This document shows, in pieces, positions 16,609-25,920 of a DNA stretch of 46,847 bases. Origin of the DNA: an uncultured Paracoccaceae bacterium (lineage in GTDB: Bacteria > Pseudomonadota > Alphaproteobacteria > Rhodobacterales > Rhodobacteraceae); NCBI GenBank assembly GCA_937138255.1, contig CAKZOU010000051.1, forward strand, positions 1-46,847, written 5' to 3'. The stretch's first letter is position 1. Every line of letters starts with the position of its first letter. The notes below the pieces were generated by a model. The model did no database searches, was not told the DNA's origin, and was given only the letters and a program-made list of their open reading frames with translations. The translations under genes and the position numbers were made by a program.

Positions 16609-17649
16609 ATGCGCGCCGCCGTTCTGACTGAGTTCAACGCCCCTTTGAAAATTCAGGAGCTTCCCGATCCTGAATGCCCGCAGGATGGTGTTGTGTTGCG
16701 CGTTCTGGCCTGTGGCGTGTGCCGGTCGGACTGGCACGCTTGGAACGGTTCGGATCCGATGCCATTGCCGCATATTCCCGGCCATGAATATTGCGGTGAG
16801 GTGATTGCCACGGGCGCGCGGGTGGGCCGCTGGAAAGTGGGCGACCGGGTGATCGCGCCTTTCATCCTGGCGTGCGGGCAGTGCCCCGATTGTGCCGCTG
16901 GGCATCAAACAATCTGTGCCGATCAGGCGATACCGGGCTTCACGCAGGCGGGCAGCTTTGCCGAAAAAATCGCCGTGCCGCACGCCGATCACAACCTGAC
17001 GGCTCTTCCCGAAGGCATGGACCCCGCCCATGCCGCGGCCCTTGGCTGCCGCGCGACAACCGCGTGGCACGCGCTGACGGGGCGGGCGGCCCTTGCCGCG
17101 GGCGAATGGCTTGCGGTGTTTGGCGGCGGCGGGGTTGGAGCTTCGGCGCTGATCCTCGGGCGGGCGCTTGGGGCGCGAGTGGTCGTTGTGGATGTGGTGC
17201 GGGAGAAGCTCGATTTCGCGCTGTCGCTCGGCGCGGATGCGGTTGTCGATGCTTCTCGGGAAGACCCAGCGGTAGCGGTTCGCAGGCTTACCGGAGGTGG
17301 CGCGGATGTGGCCTTGGAAGCGCTCGGCATTCCGGCCACAACGGTTCCCGCACTGAAATCGCTGAGAAAACTCGGGCGGATGGTGCAGGTGGGCATGCCC
17401 GCGGGCGAACACCTGACCATGCCGATCCCGATGGATGCGGTCTATTCCGGCCAGCTGGCGCTTTTCGGAACCCGGGGGATGCCCGCATGGCGTTACCCGA
17501 GCCTACTGGCGCTCATTTCATCGGGACGGGTTGATCTGACGCCCCTTGTCACCCGCCGCATCGCACTCTCCGAAGCCTCGCGCGAATTGGAGGCGTTCAA
17601 CGGGCCGACCCCGCCGGGTGTCGCTGTGATTACCGATTTCAGCCGCTAG
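16609..17649 (+). CDS. Zinc-dependent alcohol dehydrogenase family protein
   Basis: A 346-residue medium-chain dehydrogenase/reductase. The catalytic zinc site includes Cys38 (CGVCRSDWH), His59 and Glu60 (PGHEYCGE). The structural zinc loop has four cysteines, Cys89, 92, 95 and 103. The nucleotide-binding motif is GGGGVGASALILG. It most resembles zinc-dependent alcohol dehydrogenases; the natural substrate is not evident. Start ATG 16609 is 55 nt after the transporter, so co-transcription is likely. It ends 3 nt before the convergent Hint gene 2. Confidence 0.9.
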   Translation: MRAAVLTEFNAPLKIQELPDPECPQDGVVLRVLACGVCRSDWHAWNGSDPMPLPHIPGHEYCGEVIATGARVGRWKVGDRVIAPFILACGQCPDCAAGHQTICADQAIPGFTQAGSFAEKIAVPHADHNLTALPEGMDPAHAAALGCRATTAWHALTGRAALAAGEWLAVFGGGGVGASALILGRALGARVVVVDVVREKLDFALSLGADAVVDASREDPAVAVRRLTGGGADVALEALGIPATTVPALKSLRKLGRMVQVGMPAGEHLTMPIPMDAVYSGQLALFGTRGMPAWRYPSLLALISSGRVDLTPLVTRRIALSEASRELEAFNGPTPPGVAVITDFSR

Positions 17650-17652
17650 GCT

Positions 17653-18705
17653 TTAGGCGGCGAGGCGGAGAGCGGTGCTGGCCCGAACTGTGTCGGTTCG
17701 CGGCAGGATATGAGCCATGAGGAGCGCGGACTCATGGGCCTTGAGGCTCGGCGCCGCCGCAATCTCGGAGAGACCGAGAAGGGCAGGATCAAGCTGTTCA
17801 AGCTCCTCGCGCGCGGCCTCGTCAAGGGCGCAAAGGCCGACCGGTCCGGGCTGGAAGCTCTCACTCGCGAGGCCGTTGGCAACGAGCAAGTCATGTTGGT
17901 CAAGCAGGATGTGATAATAGGTGATCGCCTCTTTTGGCAAAACCGACCGGATGCCTGCTCCGTCCAGATGGCCGGCGCGAACCAGAGCCCTTTCCGTTCC
18001 GAACAGCATCTCAACCTGCCAGCCTTCGACAGCGAGCCGGTGCTGACGCGACAGCCGCAGATCACTGTGAGGCAGGTTGGGCCCAAAGGCGCCGGCAGGA
18101 ATCACGACAGGGCGGAGCTCTTTCTTCAGAAGCATTTCCGAAACGGTCGCCGACCGCGCACCGATCCAACGGATGGGCTTTATGTCGCCGTCAGCCGTTA
18201 TCACGAGATCGCCGACCTTCAACGTTTCAACGCGGCGCTCCCCTGCCGGAGTCGCGATCTGGGTGCCGCCTGCAAAGCAGACCACGACCGTATGTGTCGA
18301 GACGCCGGAAATCGGTATCGAACCAGACGGGAGCGCTTCCATGACTTCAAAGGTTCCGCTGCCATCGGTGAGGAAATAGTAGCGCTCGCCACCGGCCGAA
18401 ATCACAACCACTTCTTTGTCTCCGACCGCGAGGTCGGTGAACTTCTTGCTCATGGGCAGATTGCCCGAAAACTCGACGGTAAAGTCCATCTGAACGCCGT
18501 TGATGATCACCTGCGTGTCGGGATCAACGCTGCCATTGTTAGGATCGAGCAGGATGTCGCCATAAGGATCATTTGGGGCGCTGGCGCCGGGGACCGCAAC
18601 GAATGTCAGTTCGGTTACCGGAACCTGAGAGGTGTTGAGCGAGTTGATAGAAGCGTTGTTGGCCGTAGAATTGTCGCCGCGCGCCCATAAACTAATCGAA
18701 ATCAT
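17653..18705 (-). CDS. Hint-domain protein 2 (hedgehog/intein-type)
   Basis: A 350-residue paralogue of the Hint protein at 4235-5251, same architecture: an N-terminal domain of 142 residues, then the Hint domain from Cys143 (CFAGGTQIATPAGE) with VETLKVGDLVITADG, PIRWIGARS, LSRQHRLAVEGW and YYHILLDQHDLLVANG. The N-terminal domain differs from that of protein 1, so only the processing module is shared. I chose ATG 18705 because AAGGGTGCGAGA precedes it; 69 codons upstream have no conserved look. It separates purS and purQ on the opposite strand. Confidence 0.88.
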   Translation of the reverse strand: MISISLWARGDNSTANNASINSLNTSQVPVTELTFVAVPGASAPNDPYGDILLDPNNGSVDPDTQVIINGVQMDFTVEFSGNLPMSKKFTDLAVGDKEVVVISAGGERYYFLTDGSGTFEVMEALPSGSIPISGVSTHTVVVCFAGGTQIATPAGERRVETLKVGDLVITADGDIKPIRWIGARSATVSEMLLKKELRPVVIPAGAFGPNLPHSDLRLSRQHRLAVEGWQVEMLFGTERALVRAGHLDGAGIRSVLPKEAITYYHILLDQHDLLVANGLASESFQPGPVGLCALDEAAREELEQLDPALLGLSEIAAAPSLKAHESALLMAHILPRTDTVRASTALRLAA

Positions 18706-18929
18706 TCTCGCACCCTTGATCCGTTGGTCGCCACCTTCGGTGGGAAAGCCGGTTTTCCAAGGGCGCGCCTCGGGCCGTGTCGAGGATTCATTGTGGTGAG
18801 ATTTTGTTCTATCGGACCGAAGTCGGGCGTTTTGCCGCGCGGAAAGGCAACTTACCTCAGTCAATCGGCCTTTGCCTCGGGGTGGATTCGGTTTATGGGC
18901 GGGGCAGGCCACATCATCCGGAGCGCGCC

Positions 18930-19598
18930 ATGAAAGCTGCCGTCATCGTCTTCCCCGGTTCCAACTGTGATCGCGACATGGCTGTGGCCCTGCGTCAGGC
19001 GGGCGCGGATGTGACCATGGTCTGGCACAAGGACGCGAAGCTTCCGGCAGGTGTTGATTTGGTGGCGGTGCCGGGTGGGTTTTCGTTTGGCGATTACCTG
19101 CGCTGCGGAGCGATCGCCGCGCAGTCTCCCGTCTCGCAAGCGGTGATCGCGCACGCCAATCGTGGCGGATTCGTACTCGGCGTCTGCAATGGCTTTCAGG
19201 TGTTGACCGAAACCGGCCTTCTCCCCGGCGCGCTCATGCGGAACGCGGGCCTGAAGTTCGTTTGCAAGTCTTTGAAGCTGAAGGTCGCAACCACCGACAG
19301 TGCCTTCACCAGCGGCTATGCCAAGGGCGCCGAGATCGACGTGCCGATCGCCCACCATGACGGCAACTATTTCGTCGATCAGGATACGCTCGCGCGTTTG
19401 AAGGGCGAGGACCGCATCGCTTTCACCTATGTCGATAACCCCAACGGTGCGATTGCCGATATTGCCGGTGTCTTGTCAGACAACCGCCGCGTTCTTGGGA
19501 TGATGCCGCACCCCGAAAGAGCGGTTGATCCTGCGCAAGGCAGCACCGATGGCAGAGCCCTGTTCAAGAGCCTCCTTGCGCAAATGACCGCCGCCTGA
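18930..19598 (+). CDS. purQ: FGAM synthase subunit PurQ (glutaminase)
   Basis: PurQ, 222 residues, releases ammonia from glutamine for FGAM synthesis by PurL. The class I amidotransferase nucleophile is Cys86 (GVCNGFQVL), and the partner His is in MMPHPERAV near the C-terminus. The N-terminal [16 protein letters not shown] and [12 protein letters not shown] match the family. The ATG at 18930 is preceded by GGAGCGCGCC. It is isolated from purS and must have its own promoter in 18706-18929, though I cannot place one with confidence. Confidence 0.97.
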   Translation: MKAAVIVFPGSNCDRDMAVALRQAGADVTMVWHKDAKLPAGVDLVAVPGGFSFGDYLRCGAIAAQSPVSQAVIAHANRGGFVLGVCNGFQVLTETGLLPGALMRNAGLKFVCKSLKLKVATTDSAFTSGYAKGAEIDVPIAHHDGNYFVDQDTLARLKGEDRIAFTYVDNPNGAIADIAGVLSDNRRVLGMMPHPERAVDPAQGSTDGRALFKSLLAQMTAA

Positions 19599-19655
19599 GG
19601 CCGGCTGTCCTTCGCCGCGCTTGTGGGTTCCAGAGGGCGGCCCTAGTCTGACACC

Positions 19656-21413
19656 ATGAGCGATATCGACGCCACTTCGCCCCAGCAGGGCGGTTGGGGC
19701 CGCTGGATCTGGCGGCTTTTGAATTTCGTCATCATCGTGATGGCGATTGGCGTGATAGTTCTGACCAATCAGCTGTTGACCGAGCGTTATACCGAGACGA
19801 CACGCAGCCGCGCCGAGGTCAGGATGACGCTCTATGTGGGCAACCTGATCAGCGAGTTGCAGCGCAACTCCATCGTGCCACAACTATTGGCGCGGGATGC
19901 CGAGTTGATCGGGGCTCTCAAGAACAACGAGTTTACCGCGTCTAGCCAGCGACTTCTGAGCTATGTCGATGAAATCGGCGCCGCCTCTCTGATGCTGCTC
20001 GACAGCGGCGGACGCACCGTTGCCGCGACCGACCGGAGCCACATCGGCGAATTGCATCGTGGAGATCCGTATTTCATCAATGCGCTTCGCTCCAATGTGA
20101 CGGTATTCACGCTGTTTCAGACCGAGACGGGCGCCTTTTCCTTCGTCTATTCCCGCCGGATCGACGAGGGCGGCACGCCCTTAGGCGTGCTGACGGTCGA
20201 GGTCGATTTGCAGCGGCTGGTTTCGGGCTGGGCGGGTGTTTCCGACGCGGTATTCGTCACCGACAGCACCGGAGCGATTGTTCTGTCGACCGAGCCGCGT
20301 TGGAACGGGCTTGAGGAGGCTGCCGCGCTGTCGCGCCAGTCGGCCCCTTCGGCAATCGAACGAGCGATCCGCGCCACACAGGATTGGACCACGGTTTCTG
20401 CCGATGCCTATCTGCAGGGTGAAGCGGTCTTGCGACAGGAAACCCGCGTGCCGTTCCAAGGCTGGCGGATGGTGACATTCACCACCTACACGTCGATCCG
20501 CGAGAAAGTGAATGGCGTTCTGGCGCTCGAGATCATGGGTTTTGCGCTGTTGCTGGCTCTGGTTTTCTGGGTTTCGTCGCGAAAGGCAACGACCCGCCTT
20601 CTTTTCTCACAGCAGGAATCGGCGCAGCTTCGAGCTCTAAATCTCAGGCTTCAAAGGGAAATCGCCGAGCGTGAGCGCGTTGAAAGGACGCTTCAGGTGG
20701 CCGAGCAGAGCCTTGCTCAATCCTCCAAGCTCGCCGCACTTGGCGAGATGTCGGCGGCCGTCAGCCATGAATTGAACCAGCCTTTGGCTGCCATGAAGAC
20801 CTATCTGGCGGGTGCGCGGCTTCTGGTGCAGCGGCGGCGGATGGATGAGGCGGTGTCGTCCTTCCAGCGGATCGACGACCTGATCGAGCGAATGGGCGCG
20901 ATCACCCGCCAGCTCAAATCCTATGCCCGCAAAGGCGCCGACAGTTTCGCGCCGGTCGATACCCGCGAGGCGGTGACCTCGGCGCTGGCCATGATGGAAC
21001 CGCAACTCAGGACGCGGGATGTGGCGATCACCCGCACCCTGCCGACCGAACCGGCGATGATCCTCGGCGATCGGATGCGGCTTGAGCAGGTGATCATCAA
21101 CCTCCTGAGAAATGCCCTTGATGCGACGAAAGGCGAGGATGATCCGAGCGTCGATGTTCTCCTGACCGTGGGCGACACCGTTCGTCTCAGTGTTCGCGAC
21201 AACGGCCCCGGTATTGACGATCTCGATGCGCTGTTCGAGCCCTTCTACACGACCAAACAGCCCGGCGACGGGGTTGGCCTTGGCTTGGCGATTTCGTCGG
21301 GGATCGTGAATGACCTCGGTGGGCGGCTTACCGCCCATAACGCGCCTGAAGGGGGGGCTGTATTTGAAGTCCAGCTCCCTATTTATAAAGAAGACGTCGA
21401 GGCAGCGGAGTAG
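19656..21413 (+). CDS. dctB: DctB-type sensor histidine kinase
   Basis: A 585-residue membrane kinase. The first hydrophobic segment is at about residues 20-40, then a periplasmic double Cache-type sensor domain to about 285, a second segment near 290-310, a coiled coil rich in Arg/Glu, and the kinase domain. The H-box SHELNQPLAAMKTYL has His371; LRNALDA, RDNGPGIDDLDALFEPFYTTK and GVGLGLAIS are the ATP-binding boxes. This layout matches DctB, which senses C4-dicarboxylates and controls their uptake. No dctA or dctPQM gene is in the window, so the ligand is inferred from the family only. dctD follows after 4 nt. Confidence 0.9.
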   Translation: MSDIDATSPQQGGWGRWIWRLLNFVIIVMAIGVIVLTNQLLTERYTETTRSRAEVRMTLYVGNLISELQRNSIVPQLLARDAELIGALKNNEFTASSQRLLSYVDEIGAASLMLLDSGGRTVAATDRSHIGELHRGDPYFINALRSNVTVFTLFQTETGAFSFVYSRRIDEGGTPLGVLTVEVDLQRLVSGWAGVSDAVFVTDSTGAIVLSTEPRWNGLEEAAALSRQSAPSAIERAIRATQDWTTVSADAYLQGEAVLRQETRVPFQGWRMVTFTTYTSIREKVNGVLALEIMGFALLLALVFWVSSRKATTRLLFSQQESAQLRALNLRLQREIAERERVERTLQVAEQSLAQSSKLAALGEMSAAVSHELNQPLAAMKTYLAGARLLVQRRRMDEAVSSFQRIDDLIERMGAITRQLKSYARKGADSFAPVDTREAVTSALAMMEPQLRTRDVAITRTLPTEPAMILGDRMRLEQVIINLLRNALDATKGEDDPSVDVLLTVGDTVRLSVRDNGPGIDDLDALFEPFYTTKQPGDGVGLGLAISSGIVNDLGGRLTAHNAPEGGAVFEVQLPIYKEDVEAAE

Positions 21414-21417
21414 GGCG

Positions 21418-22749
21418 ATGAGCAAAGCGATGAAGATCGCAATCGTCGATGACGAAAAGGATATGCGGCAGTCGATCAGCCAGTGGCTGGCGCTGTCAGG
21501 GTTTGACACGGAAACCTTTGCCAGCGCCGAGGACGCGCTCAAGGGTCTCAGCCCCGATTATCCCGGCATTGTCGTTTCCGACATCAAGATGCCCGGCATG
21601 GACGGGATGCAGTTTCTGCGGAAACTCAAGGGCGTGGATTCGACCCTGCCGGTCATCATGATCACCGGCCACGGCGATGTGCCGATGGCGGTCGAGGCGA
21701 TGCGGATCGGCGCCTATGATTTCCTTGAAAAGCCGTTCAATCCCGACCGGATGACAGAGCTTGCCAAGAAGGCCACGCAGGCCCGCCGCCTGACGCTCGA
21801 CAGCCGCGCCTTGCGGAAGGAATTGTCGGACGGCTCGTCACTGATGAAAAAGCTCATCGGTTCGAGCGCCGCGATGGAGCGGCTGCGCGAGGATATTCTC
21901 GATATCGGGCAGGCCGATGGCCATGTGCTGATCGAGGGCGAGACGGGCACCGGCAAGACGCTGGTGGCCCATGCCCTGCACGCGGTAGGTGCGCGGGCTT
22001 CCAAAAAATTCGTGCTGATCGCCTGTTCGGCCTTCGACGAGGACGCCCTCAATCGCCGCCTCTTTGGCCCCGCCCATGACGACGAGCCGATCCCCGCCAT
22101 CGAAGAGGCGCGGGGGGGCACGCTGGTGCTGGAAGATATCGAGGCGCTGAGCCCGGTGCTTCAGGCCCGCCTGATGACCGCGATCAACGACCAGGGCAAC
22201 CCGCCCGAAACCCGCATCGTGGCGATCTGCAACCTTCAGGAACAGGACAAGACCTGCGAAAGCGTGCTGCGCCCCGATCTCTTCTATCGCCTCGCCGCCA
22301 TGCGGATCATCGTGCCGCCTTTGCGCCAGCGGGGCGAGGATGTGTTGACGCTTTTTGCCGCGCTCAGCGATCAGTTCGCCGAGGAATATGGCTGCGATGC
22401 GCCGCAGGTCAGCGCTCAGGAAGCGGCGCAGCTCTTGCAGGCCCCGTGGCCGGGCAATGTGCGCCAGCTGATCAATGTGGCCGAACGCGCTGTGCTGCAA
22501 AGCCGCCGTGGCACCGGCACGATTGCCTCGCTCCTTATGGCCGATTCCGATGACGCGCGGCCCGCGATGACAACCGAGGGCAAGCCTCTCAAGGAATTTG
22601 TCGAAGCCTTCGAACGGATGCTGATCGACAACACCATGCGCCGCCACAAGGGCTCGATCGTGGCGGTGATGGACGAGCTGTGCCTGCCGCGCCGGACACT
22701 GAACGAGAAGATGGCCAAGTATAACCTGCAGCGGTCGGATTATCTGTGA
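21418..22749 (+). CDS. dctD: DctD-type response regulator with AAA+ domain lacking GAFTGA
   Basis: A 443-residue regulator with a receiver domain (phospho-acceptor Asp55 in SDIKMPGMDG), an AAA+ domain with Walker A GETGTGKT at 174-181 and a Fis-type C-terminal helix-turn-helix. The central loop that normally reads LFGHEKGAFTGA is LFG (215-217) followed by PAHDDEPIPAIEEAR and then GGTLVLEDIEAL. So the sigma-54 contact loop is missing, the region is shorter, and the Walker B Asp-Glu is swapped to Glu-Asp. I infer it no longer drives sigma-54 RNA polymerase and instead acts at sigma-70 promoters. The ATG 21418 lies 4 nt after dctB, in one operon. Confidence 0.9.
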   Translation: MSKAMKIAIVDDEKDMRQSISQWLALSGFDTETFASAEDALKGLSPDYPGIVVSDIKMPGMDGMQFLRKLKGVDSTLPVIMITGHGDVPMAVEAMRIGAYDFLEKPFNPDRMTELAKKATQARRLTLDSRALRKELSDGSSLMKKLIGSSAAMERLREDILDIGQADGHVLIEGETGTGKTLVAHALHAVGARASKKFVLIACSAFDEDALNRRLFGPAHDDEPIPAIEEARGGTLVLEDIEALSPVLQARLMTAINDQGNPPETRIVAICNLQEQDKTCESVLRPDLFYRLAAMRIIVPPLRQRGEDVLTLFAALSDQFAEEYGCDAPQVSAQEAAQLLQAPWPGNVRQLINVAERAVLQSRRGTGTIASLLMADSDDARPAMTTEGKPLKEFVEAFERMLIDNTMRRHKGSIVAVMDELCLPRRTLNEKMAKYNLQRSDYL

Positions 22750-23173
22750 TCAACGCAATCTGCGGTTGATTTGCCCTTCGACAACCCCACGCGAAACTTG
22801 CCCATTGTCTCCGCCCCCCATTCCCCCTTATGTAGGGACTACGGGCGTTCGCACGATGGCGTGCGGGATCGTCCGGTGAGTTTCACTGTTTCGGAGAAGG
22901 ACCGGCCATAGCGCGCCGGGCACTGAAACAGAGGATTTGGCCCCTCGGGGCCGGAGAATTGCCCTGGGCTGCGCGAGGTTTCAGACGCGTCCGGGCAGAT
23001 GAACGGGCCCCGTTCGCGGGGTCGGAGTGCAAACGCGATGAGAAGCGCTTTGGCGACAGGATGGACGCAAGAGGCCCCTTCGGGCCTCGCCCCTGCCCAT
23101 ACGCATCACGCTCAGATAAATCACGCCGTATCCACAGCCGCTCCACCGGGGCGCGCTGGGGCTAGGTGTGTGA
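22750..23173 (+). promoter_or_regulatory. 424-nt leader region of rne
   Basis: No gene is visible here. The region carries three GC-rich hairpins before rne: one around GGCCCCTCGGGGCC near 22940, one around GGGCCCCGTTCGCGGGGTC near 23009, and a 7-bp stem GAGGCCC-CTTC-GGGCCTC near 23072. RNase E genes in several bacteria have long leaders that the enzyme cleaves to limit its own synthesis; this leader is a candidate for the same, by position and structure only. Confidence 0.5.
22805..22834 (+). promoter_or_regulatory. Possible sigma-70 promoter of rne
   Basis: TTGTCT (22805-22810) followed after 18 nt by TATGTA (22829-22834). A start near 22841 would give a leader of about 330 nt. Confidence 0.4.
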
Positions 23174-25900
23174 ATGGACAAAATGGCAAAGAAAATGCTG
23201 ATCGACGCCACGCACGCGGAAGAAACCCGCGTTGTTGTGGCGGACGGAAACAAAGTCGAAGAATTTGATTTCGAAAGCCAGTCGAAGCGCCAGCTCGCTG
23301 GCAATATCTACCTCGCCAAGGTTACGCGCGTAGAGCCGTCGCTGCAGGCCGCCTTCGTTGATTACGGTGGCAACCGGCACGGCTTTCTGGCTTTCTCGGA
23401 AATCCATCCCGATTACTATCAGATCCCGGTCGCTGACCGCGAGGCGCTGATCGCTGAAGAACGCGCCTATGCGGAAAGCCTGCGCGACGAGAGCGATGCC
23501 GAGGACGAGGAAAGCGACAAACCCCGCAAGGTGAGCCGTTCGCGCCGCTCGCGCTCGCGCTCGAAGTCGACCGCTGCAAGCCGCGAGTCGGGCGATATTG
23601 TCGCCACCGCAGACGTTGACCGCGATGATGTGAGCATCTCGGGCATGGAGGTTGTCGATTTCGACGACGATGCCGAAGAGATCAACGGCGCGGAAGATGC
23701 GGGCGAGGGCGAGGCCCTGAGCCCGATGGAGACCGTGGCGGAAACGCCGGTTGAAACTCCGGCGGGCGAAGACGACGAAGACGACGGCATCGTCGAGACC
23801 GTTGAAAAGGACGACACCATCGAAAGCGTCGCCGAAGAGGACGACAGCGAAGAGGTGCGCCCGGTCCGCAAGCCGCGCGCCAAGCGCTACAAGATTCAGG
23901 AAGTCGTCAAGGTTCGCCAGATCATGCTGGTGCAGGTCGTCAAGGAAGAGCGCGGCAACAAAGGCGCGGCCCTGACCACCTATCTCTCTCTCGCTGGCCG
24001 CTACTGCGTCTTGATGCCCAACACCGCCCGCGGCGGCGGCATCAGCCGCAAGATCACCAACGCCGCCGACCGCAAGAAGCTCAAGGAAATCGCCGCCGAG
24101 ATCGAGGTGCCCGATGGCGCGGGCCTGATTATCCGCACCGCCGGAAGCCAGCGCACCAAGGCCGAGATCAAGCGCGACTATGAATACCTCCAGCGCCTCT
24201 GGGAGCAGATCCGCGAACTGACGCTGAAATCCACCGCGCCGGCCAAGATCTATGAAGAGGGCGACCTCATCAAACGCACGATCCGCGATCTTTATTCCAA
24301 AGAGATCGACGAAGTGATCGTCGCGGGCGAGGCCGGATATCGGTCGGCCAAGGACTTCATGAAGATGATCATGCCGTCCCACGCCAAGAACGTGAAACCC
24401 TATGCCGAGCAGTTGCCGCTTTTCGCGCGCTATCAGGTCGAGGGCTATCTCTCGGGAATGTTCAACCCGACCGTTCAGCTCCCCTCGGGCGGCTATATCG
24501 TCATCGGCGTGACCGAGGCGCTTGTGGCGATCGACGTGAACTCAGGCCGCGCCACCAAGGAAGGCTCGATCGAGCAGACCGCGCTCAAGACCAACCTCGA
24601 AGCCGCCGACGAGGTGGCCCGCCAGCTGCGCCTGCGCGATCTGGCCGGTCTGATTGTCATCGACTTCATCGACATGGACGAGCGCAAGAACAACACCGCC
24701 GTCGAGAAGCGCCTGAAAGACAAGCTCAAGACCGACCGCGCCCGCATTCAGGTGGGCCGTATTTCGGGCTTTGGCCTTCTGGAGATGAGCCGCCAGCGCC
24801 TGCGCCCCGGTATGCTCGAGGCCACGACCCAGCCTTGCCCGCATTGCCATGGCACGGGCCTTCTGCGGTCGGACGACAACGTGGCCCTCTCGATCCTGCG
24901 CCAGCTTGAGGAAGAAGGCGTGCGCGGACGTTCGAAAGAGGTCCTGGTGCGGGCGCCTGTCGGCATCGCCAACTTCCTGATGAACCAGAAGCGCGAGCAT
25001 ATCGCCGCCATCGAGGCCCGCTACGGCATGGCCGTTCGGATCGAATGCGACGTGACGTTGGTCTCGCCCGATTTCGCCATCGAGAAGTTCAAGACCGCGA
25101 CCCGCGTTGTGCCCGAAGCCGCGCCGATCACTGCATCGACCATCGTGATCGAAGAGGACGAGGACGATCTGGTCGTCGAGGACGAAGCCGATGAAGCCGA
25201 AGAGGCCGAGGCGGCCACGCCTGCTGCTTCCGATGAGGGGGGCGATAAGCCCAAGAAGCGCCGCCGCCGCCGTCGTCGTCGTCGGGGCGGGAACGGATCT
25301 GCCGAAGGGCAAGAGGGCGCTGCCGATCAGGGCGATGACAGCGACGAGGCCGAAGGCGAGGATGCTGAAGGTGACGAGACCGAAGAGGCTGCGGCTCCGG
25401 CAGTAGCCGCCGCCGAGGAAGCTCCCGCCGCCGAGGCAGAAGCTCCCGCCAAGGCCAAGTCGACCCGCTCGCGCAGCCGTAGCCGCAAGCCCAAGGCCGA
25501 GGAGGCTCCGGTGGCGGAGGCCGCCGTTGAAGCCGAGGCCTCGCCAGAACCGACCGTCGAGGAGAAGGCCCCCGCCAAGCCCAAGTCGACCCGGACCCGC
25601 AAGGCACCGGCCAAGAAGGCCAAAGACGCCGAGGTGAAGGCCGAAGAAGCGCCCGCCGCCGAGCCCGCTGCTGAGGAAGCCGCCGAGAAAGCCCCTGCCA
25701 AGCCCAAGACCACGCGGGCCCGCAAGACTCCGGCCAAGAAGGCGGCCGAGGTCGAGGTTCCGACCGAGGCCCCCGCGGACGCTCCGGCTGCCGAACCCGC
25801 ACCGGAACCCAAGGCAAAGCCCAAGGCCGAACCGGCCCCCGAGGCGCCGGAAGATCCCTCGAAGCCCAAGCGCAAAGGCTGGTGGTCGCTCGGCCGCTAA
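23174..25900 (+). CDS. rne: Ribonuclease E
   Basis: A 908-residue RNase E, the main endoribonuclease for mRNA decay and rRNA/tRNA processing. The S1 domain begins at GNIYLAKVTRVEPSLQAAFVDYG and is interrupted by an acidic insertion of about 140 residues (roughly 100-240), as in other alphaproteobacteria. The DNase I-like core has VAIDVNSGR and IVIDFIDMD, with the metal-binding aspartates. CPHCHGTG is the Zn-link that joins subunits. The C-terminal tail has a run of nine Arg after KPKK, two near-repeats of the form KAPAKPKxTRxRKxPAKKA, and ends KGWWSLGR; a terminal GWW motif binds PNPase in Caulobacter. The start may instead be the ATG at 23183. Confidence 0.97.
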   Translation: MDKMAKKMLIDATHAEETRVVVADGNKVEEFDFESQSKRQLAGNIYLAKVTRVEPSLQAAFVDYGGNRHGFLAFSEIHPDYYQIPVADREALIAEERAYAESLRDESDAEDEESDKPRKVSRSRRSRSRSKSTAASRESGDIVATADVDRDDVSISGMEVVDFDDDAEEINGAEDAGEGEALSPMETVAETPVETPAGEDDEDDGIVETVEKDDTIESVAEEDDSEEVRPVRKPRAKRYKIQEVVKVRQIMLVQVVKEERGNKGAALTTYLSLAGRYCVLMPNTARGGGISRKITNAADRKKLKEIAAEIEVPDGAGLIIRTAGSQRTKAEIKRDYEYLQRLWEQIRELTLKSTAPAKIYEEGDLIKRTIRDLYSKEIDEVIVAGEAGYRSAKDFMKMIMPSHAKNVKPYAEQLPLFARYQVEGYLSGMFNPTVQLPSGGYIVIGVTEALVAIDVNSGRATKEGSIEQTALKTNLEAADEVARQLRLRDLAGLIVIDFIDMDERKNNTAVEKRLKDKLKTDRARIQVGRISGFGLLEMSRQRLRPGMLEATTQPCPHCHGTGLLRSDDNVALSILRQLEEEGVRGRSKEVLVRAPVGIANFLMNQKREHIAAIEARYGMAVRIECDVTLVSPDFAIEKFKTATRVVPEAAPITASTIVIEEDEDDLVVEDEADEAEEAEAATPAASDEGGDKPKKRRRRRRRRRGGNGSAEGQEGAADQGDDSDEAEGEDAEGDETEEAAAPAVAAAEEAPAAEAEAPAKAKSTRSRSRSRKPKAEEAPVAEAAVEAEASPEPTVEEKAPAKPKSTRTRKAPAKKAKDAEVKAEEAPAAEPAAEEAAEKAPAKPKTTRARKTPAKKAAEVEVPTEAPADAPAAEPAPEPKAKPKAEPAPEAPEDPSKPKRKGWWSLGR

Positions 25901-25920
25901 GGAACCGACACAATATTCAC

